This document shows, in pieces, positions 31,051-38,750 of a stretch of DNA of 64,000 nt. The notes under the pieces were generated by a model. It made no database searches and was not told the origin of the DNA. It was given only the letters and a program-made list of their open reading frames with translations. The stretch's first letter is position 1. The number at the start of each line of letters is the position of its first letter. The position numbers and the translations under genes are program-made. Source of the stretch: Solwaraspora sp. WMMA2065 (GTDB lineage: Bacteria > Actinomycetota > Actinomycetes > Mycobacteriales > Micromonosporaceae); assembly GCF_030345075.1 (NCBI RefSeq), contig NZ_CP128361.1:4960001-5024000 (forward strand), in the 5' to 3' direction.

Positions 31051-32361
31051 CTACTCGTAGCGCAGCGATTCGACCGGATCGGCCCGGGCCGCCCGCGACG
31101 CCGGCAGCGTGCCGGCCAGGAACGCGATCGCCATCACCAGCAGGATGATCATCGCGATCGGGGCCGGCTCGAACGCGATCAGCGTCAGTCCGGGCAGGTC
31201 CGACAGGAAACCGTCGGCCAGCGCGCTGCTGATCGCCGTACCGGCCACGATCGCCAACACCGCACCGATCGCGCTACCAAGGAAACCGATGACCGTGGCC
31301 TCCAGGCTGAACAGGCCGAACACCTTGCCGGAGCCCATGCCCATCGCCTTCATCAAGCCGATCTCGCGGGTGCGCTCCTGCACCGACATGAACAGGGTGT
31401 TGACGATCCCGAAGCTCGCCGCCAGCAGCGCGATCACCGCGAAGGCGTTGAGCACCCAGACGATGCCGTCGATGACGGTCCGGAACGCCCCGAGTTGGTC
31501 GGCGACCGTGCTCCCGGTGTAGCCGGCGTCGGCCAGTCGATCCTTCAGCGCGTCGATCTGCTCGTCGGTCGCGGCGGGGTCGAACCAGATGCTCGCCTGG
31601 GCGTACCGCTGCGCCTCGACGGCGGGGATGCCGGTGTTCTGCGCGTCGAACAGCGCGTCGGTCAGCGCGTCGTTGGGCACGATGCTGGCTCCGGCCGGGG
31701 TCGCCAGGGTCTCCTCGGCCACCCCGACGATCGTCGCCTCGATCACCTGCCGGGTGCGCTCGGCGTCGGTGACCGCGATCGAGACGGTCTCGCCGAGCGC
31801 AGCCGCCTCGTCGGCGAAGCCGAGGGGTTCGACGTACGACGTCGGGAGTGCGAGCTGCGGCTGGGCGGACGAGTTGTCCGGCTCGGCCCCGGCCGCCAGC
31901 GGCGTCTGCTGCCCGGCGACCAGCCCGCCGACGTCGACGACGTAGCGCGTACCGTCGCCGACCTGGATGTAGTCAGCGCTGATCGACCTGGTGGGCTGCA
32001 CGTCGAGCACACCTTCGATGTCGGCCAGCGCTTCGAGATCCGCCGGGGTGAGCGCGACGACCGTCTGCCCGGGTGGCCCGGCCTCCCCGCTCGACACCGT
32101 GTCCGGGTCGTACTCGGCCGGCCCGGCGTCGGCGGTGCCGAACCCGTCGCCCTGCTCGGAGGTCTTCACGACCGTCATGACGTCAGAGGCGCCGATCGCG
32201 GTCACCGTGTCGTCGATGTACGCGTTGATGCCGGTGCCGAGCCCGCTGGTCAGGGTCAGGGTGAATGCGCCGATGAAGATCGCCAGGATCGTCAGCAGCG
32301 TGCGGGTCTTGGACCGGAAGGTGTTCGCGGTGGCCGAACCGACCAGGTCGGAGATCTTCAT
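31051..32361 (-). CDS. MacB/FtsX-type ABC transporter permease
   Basis: 436 residues. One N-terminal membrane helix (after a KISDLVGSATANTFRSK lead), a large extracellular MacB_PCD domain (about 50-290), then three C-terminal helices with the FtsX-family segment LFMSVQERTREIGLMKAMGM and a final ASRAARADPVESLRYE. It forms the membrane half of a MacB-like transporter that uses mechanotransmission for lipoprotein or peptide export or for sensing. ATG 32361 overlaps the ATPase stop (ATGA), so the two are coupled. The neighbouring two-component system suggests a Bce/Lia-like response to envelope stress, which is inference. Confidence 0.9.
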   Translation of the reverse strand: MKISDLVGSATANTFRSKTRTLLTILAIFIGAFTLTLTSGLGTGINAYIDDTVTAIGASDVMTVVKTSEQGDGFGTADAGPAEYDPDTVSSGEAGPPGQTVVALTPADLEALADIEGVLDVQPTRSISADYIQVGDGTRYVVDVGGLVAGQQTPLAAGAEPDNSSAQPQLALPTSYVEPLGFADEAAALGETVSIAVTDAERTRQVIEATIVGVAEETLATPAGASIVPNDALTDALFDAQNTGIPAVEAQRYAQASIWFDPAATDEQIDALKDRLADAGYTGSTVADQLGAFRTVIDGIVWVLNAFAVIALLAASFGIVNTLFMSVQERTREIGLMKAMGMGSGKVFGLFSLEATVIGFLGSAIGAVLAIVAGTAISSALADGFLSDLPGLTLIAFEPAPIAMIILLVMAIAFLAGTLPASRAARADPVESLRYE

Positions 32362-33056
32362 GCCGGCACCGCCGCCGAGTCGCTGACCAGCTGACCGTCC
32401 CGGACGAGGATGCGGCGGTCGCAGCGCGCCGCGAGCTCCTCGTCGTGGGTGACGACGATCAGGGTGATGCCGTTCTGCCGGTTGAGGCCGAAGAGAATGT
32501 CCTCCACCACCGTGCCGGTCGCGGAATCGAGGTTGCCGGTGGGCTCGTCGGCGAAGATGATCCGCGGATTGTTCACCAGCGCCCGCGCGATCACCACGCG
32601 TTGTTTCTGCCCACCGGAAAGATTCGCGGCCTTGTTCTTCGCCTTGTCAACCAGCTCCAGTTGCTCCAAGGCGGCCATGCCGCGCCGTCTGCGCTCGGTG
32701 CGCCCCACGCCGGCGATCTTCATCGGAAGCATGACGTTGTCGAGCACCGAGATGTTCGAGGTGAGGAAGAACTGCTGGAAGACGAACCCGAAGGTCTTGT
32801 TGCGGGTCTGGTTGAGCCGGCTGCCCCGCAGCGTACGGGTATCGACGCCGCCGAGCATGATCGAGCCCGACGTTGGCGCGTCCAGCAGCGCGAGAATGTG
32901 CATCAGGGTCGACTTGCCCGACCCGCTCTTGCCGAGGATCGCGACGCTTTCCCCGTCATGTATGTCGAAGTTTACTCCCTTCAACGCGTCGAAGCTGTTC
33001 GCGCCCCGGCCGTACGTTTTCTGTACGTTGACAGCCGAGATGACAGGGCTTTCCAT
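32358..33056 (-). CDS. ABC transporter ATP-binding protein (MacB/LolD type)
   Basis: 232 residues. Walker A GKSGSGKST at about 37-45, signature LSGGQKQRVVIARALVNNP, Walker B ADEPTGNLDS and switch VTHDEELA. The pattern with QTRNKTFGFVFQQFFLTSNISVLDN is the MacB/LolD subfamily that partners FtsX-like permeases. ATG 33056 follows GAGGAG. First gene of the ABC operon and divergent from the histidine-kinase gene 174 bases away, an arrangement that usually means the kinase/regulator controls the transporter. Confidence 0.93.
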   Translation of the reverse strand: MESPVISAVNVQKTYGRGANSFDALKGVNFDIHDGESVAILGKSGSGKSTLMHILALLDAPTSGSIMLGGVDTRTLRGSRLNQTRNKTFGFVFQQFFLTSNISVLDNVMLPMKIAGVGRTERRRRGMAALEQLELVDKAKNKAANLSGGQKQRVVIARALVNNPRIIFADEPTGNLDSATGTVVEDILFGLNRQNGITLIVVTHDEELAARCDRRILVRDGQLVSDSAAVPA

Positions 33057-33229
33057 CGGACTCCTCGTATTCGCCGACCAGGCCGCTTTCCGGCTGGTGT
33101 CTCCATCGTCGTCAACGGCCCGGCCCGCCGCGTCACTCTGCGGCGGGCACCCGCGTACCGCGTGCGCGGTATCGGGGATTACCGCGACAGGTGGACCTGC
33201 CCGGTCACGGCGGCCGGCAGACTGGGGCC

Positions 33230-34435
33230 ATGACGACCACTACGGCCGGGCCGGCGGACCCGAGACATCGGCGTCCGCGCGTACCGCCGTGGGTCGGTGA
33301 CCTCGTCGCGGCGGTGATCATCGTCGCGACGGCGCTCACCCCGTTCAAAGTCCCCGAGCATGAGCAGGCCGGACCGGTCACCGTCGCCCTGGCGATCGTC
33401 CCGGCCGTGCTGCTGCCGCTGCGGCGGCGCTGGCCGCTGCCGGTGCTGGCCGGCTGTATCGCGGTCTACGGTCTGGTGGCGGCCACCGGGGCGCTGGAGC
33501 CGGGCGTGGTGCTCGCGGTGTCGATCGCTATGTTCGGCGCGGCGAACCGCACGGACCGGCGGACCACGCTCACCACAGCCTGCGCCGCCGTTGTCGCGAC
33601 GACCCTACTCAACCTCCTGACGGCAATCGGGAGCGTGTTCGATCCCCGGGCGTTCCAGGTCATCGTCCTGGTCGCGTTCGCGGCCGCCGCTGGCGACGCC
33701 ACCCGGTCCCGGCGGGAGTACCTGCTCGCTATCCTCGAACGCGCCGAGCGTGCCGAACAGACCCGCGAATCGGAGGCCCGTCGACGGGTGACCGAGGAAC
33801 GGCTGCGGATCGCCCGTGACCTGCACGACGTCGTCGCTCACCAGATCTCGGTGATCAGTTTGAACGCCGGGGTGGCCTCGTCGGCGCTGCAGACCCGCCC
33901 TGACCGGGCCCAGCAGTCGCTCGGCGTCATCCGGGGCGCGGCCCGGACCGTGCTCACCGAGATCGGCGACCTGCTGCGGGTGCTGCGGACCGAGGACGAC
34001 GACCCGGCCAACGGGGCGGCGACCGCCCCGCAGCCGGGTATGCACCGGCTCGACCAGCTGGTCGCCGGGTTCACCGGGGCCGGGCTCCACGTGTCGCTGC
34101 GTACCGACGGGGATCTGTCGGCGGTCACTGGCGCGGTCGACGTGGTCGCCTACCGGGTGATCCAGGAAGGCCTGACCAACGCCCATAAGCATGGTGCCGG
34201 GCATCGCGCGCATGTCCAGGTCGAGGTCGACCCTGACCGGATCCACGTGATGGTCACGAATCCGGTGTCCGGCCGGTCGGCCGACGACCGGCCCGAGGTG
34301 CCCAGCAGCGGGCACGGACTGGTCGGTCTGCGGGAACGGGTCGCCTCGGTCCGTGGCGTCGTCGAAACCGGCCTGTCCCCGGGCGGCTACCGGCTCGCCG
34401 CCACCCTGCCGCTACCCAAGGAGGAACCCCGGTGA
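33230..34435 (+). CDS. Sensor histidine kinase (NarL/DesK-type, HisKA_3)
   Basis: 401 residues. About five membrane helices in residues 18-165 without a large extracellular loop, a short coiled coil (LLAILERAERAEQTRESEARR), the HisKA_3 phosphoacceptor DLHDVVAHQISVISLN, and a HATPase_c domain with YRVIQEGLTNAHKHG and GHGLVGLRERV. Kinases with no sensing domain outside the membrane commonly detect envelope damage or act through a neighbouring ABC permease. ATG 33230 is the start. The stop overlaps the response-regulator start (GTGA). Confidence 0.92.
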   Translation: MTTTTAGPADPRHRRPRVPPWVGDLVAAVIIVATALTPFKVPEHEQAGPVTVALAIVPAVLLPLRRRWPLPVLAGCIAVYGLVAATGALEPGVVLAVSIAMFGAANRTDRRTTLTTACAAVVATTLLNLLTAIGSVFDPRAFQVIVLVAFAAAAGDATRSRREYLLAILERAERAEQTRESEARRRVTEERLRIARDLHDVVAHQISVISLNAGVASSALQTRPDRAQQSLGVIRGAARTVLTEIGDLLRVLRTEDDDPANGAATAPQPGMHRLDQLVAGFTGAGLHVSLRTDGDLSAVTGAVDVVAYRVIQEGLTNAHKHGAGHRAHVQVEVDPDRIHVMVTNPVSGRSADDRPEVPSSGHGLVGLRERVASVRGVVETGLSPGGYRLAATLPLPKEEPR

Positions 34436-35118
34436 CCAGCGTGCTCGTCGTCGACGACCAGCCACTGATCCGCCAGGCCGTGACCGACATCCTGACCGAC
34501 CACGACGAGATCAGCGTCGTCGGCGAAGCCGTCAACGGTACGCAGGCCGTCGGGCTCGCCGGGTCGCTGCGTCCCGACGTCGTACTGATGGACATCCGGA
34601 TGCCGCAACTCGACGGCATCGGCGCGACGGCGGCCATCTGCGCCGACCCGGCGCTGGCCGACACCCGGGTGCTGATCCTCACCACGTTCGAGGAGGACGA
34701 GTACCTGGTGGCGGCGCTGCGGGCGGGTGCCAGCGGCTTCATCGGCAAGGGTGCGGAGCCGGAGGAGATCGTCCGGGCGGTCCGCGCGGTGCACGCCGGT
34801 GAGGCGCTGCTGTCGCCGGCCGCGACCCGCAGCCTCATCGAGCGGTACGTGCTGCCAGGCCACGCACCGGCCGCAGCGGTGAGCCGGCCGAATCCGGCCA
34901 GCGAGGCGCTCGACCAGTTGACCGACCGGGAACGCGAGGTGCTGCTGCTGGTCGCGCGCGGCCGGTCGAACCAGCAGATCGCCCAGGACCTGGTGATCTC
35001 GCCGCACACGGCGAAGACCCACGTCAACCGGATCATGACCAAGCTGTACGCGCACGACCGCGCCCAGTTGGTCATCCTCGCGTACGAGAGCGGCCTGCTG
35101 ACCCCCGGCCTGACCTGA
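34432..35118 (+). CDS. NarL/LuxR-family response regulator
   Basis: 228 residues. Receiver domain with acidic pair VVDDQP, phosphoacceptor Asp in VVLMDIRMPQ, Thr in LILTTFEEDEY and Lys in GFIGKGAEPEE. The C-terminal LuxR HTH is LTDREREVLLLVARGRSNQQIAQDLVISPHTAKTHVN-like. GTG 34432 overlaps the kinase stop by four bases. It is the cognate regulator of the kinase and probably controls the divergent ABC operon. The usual linker is longer here because of a GHAPAAAVSRPNPA insertion. Confidence 0.94.
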   Translation: MTSVLVVDDQPLIRQAVTDILTDHDEISVVGEAVNGTQAVGLAGSLRPDVVLMDIRMPQLDGIGATAAICADPALADTRVLILTTFEEDEYLVAALRAGASGFIGKGAEPEEIVRAVRAVHAGEALLSPAATRSLIERYVLPGHAPAAAVSRPNPASEALDQLTDREREVLLLVARGRSNQQIAQDLVISPHTAKTHVNRIMTKLYAHDRAQLVILAYESGLLTPGLT

Positions 35119-35203
35119 GTGCCGAGGCGTCTGTCGGAGATCTTGCACCGTGCTGCCCGGGTCCGCCTTGTGGTCCGTGGACTGGCCCGCCTACCGTATC
35201 GAT

Positions 35204-35812
35204 ATGTCCCGATCATTGTTGTTGATGGGGCGGGGGTGCCTGCCGAGCGGGGTACGGGCCGCCATGGTCGTGGCGGCCGGCACGGCGCTGTCGTTGCTCG
35301 CGGTCGCTCCGGTGCGGGCCGCCGACATGGTCCCCCAGGCCTGCCCGATCGAGGAGACCTACGAGGTCTGGTCGCCACAGAAGGTCTGGATCTCCACCGA
35401 CACCGCGAGCGACTGGCAGACCGGTCCCGGGTCCATCGACTTCACCGGTAGCGGCACGATCGACATCTCGGTCACCACGTCGGCGAGCTTTTCGGTCTCG
35501 GCCGGTGCGCTCGTCGCGTCGGCTGAGACCACCTTCGGTGTCGACCTCACCGTCGGGTCGAGCCACACGACCAGCTGGAGCCACTCGATCCCGCTGTCGT
35601 CGGGGGTGACGTCCCGCCTGGTACGGACGAAAGAAGGCCGGCTGTTCGGCTTCAGGAAGCATCGGCTCAACACCAACTGCACGGTGACCACGTCGGCTGA
35701 CGCGGTGGCGTACGCCCCACTCGCGTCACACAGTTCGAACTACTACTGCTGGAAGCGGGACGACTACCCGGCGACGGCCTGGTGGTATCCGAACCCGCAG
35801 GGCGGGTGTTAA
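35204..35812 (+). CDS. Secreted Ser/Thr-rich beta protein, unknown function
   Basis: 202 residues from ATG 35204. Signal peptide with cut near VRAAD. The mature part alternates Ser/Thr with hydrophobics (GTIDISVTTSASFSVSAGAL, then VASAETTFGVDLTVGSSHTT) and then SRLVRTKEGRLFGFRKHR, with Cys at both ends (ACPIEET, LNTNCTV, YYCWKRD, PQGGC). Alternating amphipathic strands of this sort occur in aerolysin-type pore-forming folds and in actinomycete secreted proteins of unknown role; I note the resemblance only. No strong ribosome site was found. Confidence 0.6.
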   Translation: MSRSLLLMGRGCLPSGVRAAMVVAAGTALSLLAVAPVRAADMVPQACPIEETYEVWSPQKVWISTDTASDWQTGPGSIDFTGSGTIDISVTTSASFSVSAGALVASAETTFGVDLTVGSSHTTSWSHSIPLSSGVTSRLVRTKEGRLFGFRKHRLNTNCTVTTSADAVAYAPLASHSSNYYCWKRDDYPATAWWYPNPQGGC

Positions 35813-35833
35813 CAAGGGGTGACGTGGGGAGAC

Positions 35834-36442
35834 ATGGGAAGGCTGCCTACCGCCCTGGGCCTCGCTGTGGTCCTGGCGTTCGGCGTCGCCGGGTGCACCG
35901 GCGGCTCGGACGGCCCGGATAGCGGGGCGCCCAGGCAGTCGTCGTCCGCAGGCCTGGCCGACGACGATCATCGGGGTGTCGCCCTCGAATCGGCCGGGCG
36001 CGGCAGCCAGCACAGCTCACAGCTGGAGGTCAGCCAGAGCCGCTACGACGGCCTGGTCGTCTTCCGGAACGTGACAAGCTCTCCGGTCCAGCTGATCTCC
36101 GTTGAGATGGCGACCAGCGACTCGGCGGTCGTCAGCGTGGACTCCGTCGGCCTGGTGGCGCTGGCGCCGGACCAACCCGACGGAGTCGGCTTCACCGACC
36201 GGTTCCCGCCCGTGTTCGCACCTGGTCTGACCGCCGTCGACCCGGCTTCGGTCGAGCTGCTGCCGAGCGATGCCAGCCGGGAACGCTACTCGACCGTATT
36301 CAAGATCACGGCCGTTCGGCCCGGCCTGTGGGAGGCCCCACCCGTCACGGTGACCTACCGGTCGACCGGGGGCGTTCGCTCGATCGACTTCCCGCACCGG
36401 CTCTCTGTCTGCGTCGAGCCCGCCTCGACGGCCGAGTGTTGA
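35834..36442 (+). CDS. Putative lipoprotein, 202 aa
   Basis: ATG 35834 lies eight bases after GGGGAG. A signal sequence GLAVVLAFGVAGC gives a lipobox with Cys at about residue 21, followed by a Gly/Ser linker. The rest looks like an all-beta domain of the DUF916/copper-binding or Ig-like kind: RYDGLVVFRNVTSSPVQLISVEM, then VTVTYRSTGGVRSIDFPHRL. No catalytic motif. Two Cys near the end (LSVCVEP, TAEC) may pair. Function unknown. It is 21 bases after the preceding secreted-protein gene and may be cotranscribed with it. Confidence 0.65.
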   Translation: MGRLPTALGLAVVLAFGVAGCTGGSDGPDSGAPRQSSSAGLADDDHRGVALESAGRGSQHSSQLEVSQSRYDGLVVFRNVTSSPVQLISVEMATSDSAVVSVDSVGLVALAPDQPDGVGFTDRFPPVFAPGLTAVDPASVELLPSDASRERYSTVFKITAVRPGLWEAPPVTVTYRSTGGVRSIDFPHRLSVCVEPASTAEC

Positions 36443-36455
36443 GGCGGGCTCGACG
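36412..36455. terminator. 15-bp hairpin spanning the lipoprotein stop codon
   Basis: Arms 36412-36426 and 36441-36455 (CGTCGAGCCCGCCTC) are perfect reverse complements; the right arm overlaps the TGA at 36440-36442. Probable bidirectional terminator before the convergent helicase gene. Confidence 0.65.
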
Positions 36456-36515
36456 GGCGGTCCCCGCCATGAGTCCGTTGAGCAGGGCTGTGTGGCGGAG
36501 GGTTCAAGGGGTTGG

Positions 36516-38636
36516 TCAGTGGGTGGGCCGGGCGTCGAGGAACGGGCTGGGCGCACCGGCGTAGGAGACGTAGAGCGAGTCCCGGGCGCGGGTGCAGGCG
36601 ACGAAGAGCAGGCAGCGTTCCCGTTGCAGGTCGTGCCGGTGCGCGGTGGGGTCGTCGTCGGCTGCGGTGATCGTCGAGCGGGCCGGCATGGTGTCGGCGT
36701 CGACGCCGATCGCCGCGACGCAGCGGAACTCGAGCCCTTTCATCGCGTGCATGGTGCCGACCCGTACCGCGTTGGTCTTGCTGGCGGTGGGGGTGCTGAC
36801 CGGGATGCCGGCGGTGCCGAGCCGGTCGCGGGCGGCGCGGGCCAGGTGGCCGTTGCGGGCGGCGACGGCGATCGCGTGTGGCTCGACCCCGTCGTCGATC
36901 CAGCTGCGTACCTGGGTGACGAGCTGGTCGTGCTCGGCGTCCCGGTCCGGGTGGCCGGCTACCCGGGGCCGGCGGCCGTGCATCGGCGACCGGTAGCCGG
37001 TCAGGTCGTCCTGCTGGTCGTCCAGCCCGGTCGGGTGCACGCCGGTGAGCAGCCGCACCGACCAGGCGAGGATCTCCTGGGTGGTGCGGTAGTTGATGGT
37101 CAGCTTGCGGCTGCGGCCGCGGATCCCGACGCCGAGGCTGCCCAGCGACACATGGTTGTCGTAGATGCGCTGGTGCGGGTCGGCGACGATGAACAGGTCG
37201 TCGGGGCCGGCGGCGACGGCGGCCCGCAGCAGTCGCCACTGGGCCGGGTGCAGGTCCTGGCCTTCGTCGACGATGACGTGCCGGTACGGGCGGTCCGGCC
37301 GTTCGGCGAGGATCTTCGCCGCCTGGTCGGCCAGCTGCAGGTGGGTGTGCTGGTCCTGTTGCCGCAGCGCGTCGGTGACCTGCCGGATCGCTTCCCAGAC
37401 GGCGAGCCGCTGGTCGGCGCGCAGCGGTGCGCCGCGGCCGTGCCGGCGGGCGGCGAGGTAGCCGGCCGGCTCGGTGATGCCCTGGGCCAGGATCACCTGT
37501 TCCCATTCGCGTTGCAGGAAGGTGGCGCTGTGCTGCCCGCCGGTGGCGTCGGCGGCCTGTTCCCACAGCGGTCGGGTGACGGTCCTGGCGTCGGCGATGA
37601 CCGGTTGGCGGCCGAGGGTTTCGGCGACGATCCGGTAGGCGAGCCGGTCGACGTTCAGCACGTCGATCCGGTCCCGTATCGGCGCATCGTCGGTGAGCAG
37701 GCCGAGCTGCCGGTCGAGGGCGTCGGCGAGGTTGCGGGTGAAGGTGGTCAGCAGCAGCCGGTCCGGGCCGCCGGTGATCCGGGCGGCGAGGAACACCGCC
37801 CGGTGCAGGGCGGTCACCGTCTTGCCGGTGCCGGCACCGCCGGTGACCAGCGCCGGTCCGGCGTACGACGGGCGGTGGGCGATCTCCCGTTGGGTCGGGT
37901 GCAGGAAGACCCGCCAGGCGTCGAACGGGTGGGCGAGGATGCTGGCCAGCTCGGCGGGGCCGGAGACCAGGTGGAAGCGGTCCGGGGTGCGGGCGGCGGC
38001 GGCGGCCAGGTCGTCCGGGTCGACCGGCTCGGCGGGTGCGCTGGTCGGCAGGTGTGCGCTGACCTCGTCCCAGACCTGCTCCGGGGTGTATCCGGCGGCG
38101 AGGCCGGTGAGTGCGTCGTACTGGGCGGCGGGTAGCAGGTTCGCCAGGGCTTCCAGGTGCGCTTCGGTGGTGAGCAGCCGGACCAGGGGGAGGATGTCGG
38201 CGTCGACGCCGAGTCGGATCAGGTCGGCGTCGTTGACCCGGCTGAACAGCATGCTCGGGTTGGCCCTGGCGGCCTGCTGCAGGGCTGGCTCGATGCTGTC
38301 GAGGGCCTGCTGGTTGCGGACTTCGAGGACGCCGAGGGCCTGGTTGACGGTGAACCGCCGGCTGGTGGCGTACTCGATGGCGTCGTCGTGGGGCAGGACG
38401 GTGAGCAGCAGGAACTCGTCGCCGCTGGTCGGGGCGAGTACGACGCCCCGGTAGAACTGGGTGATCCGGATGGTGCGGATGCGGGAGTCCTTGGCGTTGG
38501 CGAGTTTCTCCAGGTGGATGCCGGCGTGGGTGTGTGCCGCGAACTTGTCGATCACGGCGGAAACCGATTTCTGAACGGGTTTTTGCAGCTTGGCATAGTC
38601 GGCCAGGAAGTCCTTGGCGATTCCGAGCTTGGCCAC
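36516..38636 (-). CDS. UvrD/Rep-type helicase with an N-terminal RelE/ParE-like domain
   Basis: 706 residues from GTG 38636. Residues 1-95 have the RelE/ParE toxin-fold pattern (IAKDFLADYAKLQKPVQKSV, HLEKLANAKDSRIRTIRI, GVVLAPTSGDEFLLLTVL and HDDAIEYA). From about 240 it is a superfamily 1 helicase: Walker A GGAGTGKT at 266-273, LLTTFTRNLADAL, VDEGQDLHPAQ, NYRTTQEI, GTMHAMKGLEF and VACTRARDSLYVSY. The RelE-like part may bind RNA or the ribosome or be a structural relic. It shares a 114-base divergent promoter region with drmD, so it may belong functionally to the DISARM locus; canonical DISARM lacks such a gene. Confidence 0.9.
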   Translation of the reverse strand: MAKLGIAKDFLADYAKLQKPVQKSVSAVIDKFAAHTHAGIHLEKLANAKDSRIRTIRITQFYRGVVLAPTSGDEFLLLTVLPHDDAIEYATSRRFTVNQALGVLEVRNQQALDSIEPALQQAARANPSMLFSRVNDADLIRLGVDADILPLVRLLTTEAHLEALANLLPAAQYDALTGLAAGYTPEQVWDEVSAHLPTSAPAEPVDPDDLAAAAARTPDRFHLVSGPAELASILAHPFDAWRVFLHPTQREIAHRPSYAGPALVTGGAGTGKTVTALHRAVFLAARITGGPDRLLLTTFTRNLADALDRQLGLLTDDAPIRDRIDVLNVDRLAYRIVAETLGRQPVIADARTVTRPLWEQAADATGGQHSATFLQREWEQVILAQGITEPAGYLAARRHGRGAPLRADQRLAVWEAIRQVTDALRQQDQHTHLQLADQAAKILAERPDRPYRHVIVDEGQDLHPAQWRLLRAAVAAGPDDLFIVADPHQRIYDNHVSLGSLGVGIRGRSRKLTINYRTTQEILAWSVRLLTGVHPTGLDDQQDDLTGYRSPMHGRRPRVAGHPDRDAEHDQLVTQVRSWIDDGVEPHAIAVAARNGHLARAARDRLGTAGIPVSTPTASKTNAVRVGTMHAMKGLEFRCVAAIGVDADTMPARSTITAADDDPTAHRHDLQRERCLLFVACTRARDSLYVSYAGAPSPFLDARPTH

Positions 38637-38750
38637 TGTCGTAACCCCTGTCGACTGTGTGGACGAATTGCACTAGCCTGCACGCCTGCGTTCGCGGAGA
38701 GCCCATGCTACGCAACAGTTCCGAGCGCGGAGAACGACGAAAGGTGCAGA
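38637..38750. promoter_or_regulatory. Divergent promoter region between the UvrD fusion and drmD
   Basis: 114 bases separate the two start codons. It probably carries both promoters. It includes GAAAGG about seven bases before the drmD GTG. No clear operator repeat is visible. Confidence 0.5.

Noticed and set aside
38157-38750. Extended N-terminus for DrmD
   Set aside because: The upstream codons overlap the UvrD gene on the other strand and the divergent promoter; the GTG at 38751 has a ribosome site and leads directly into helicase sequence.
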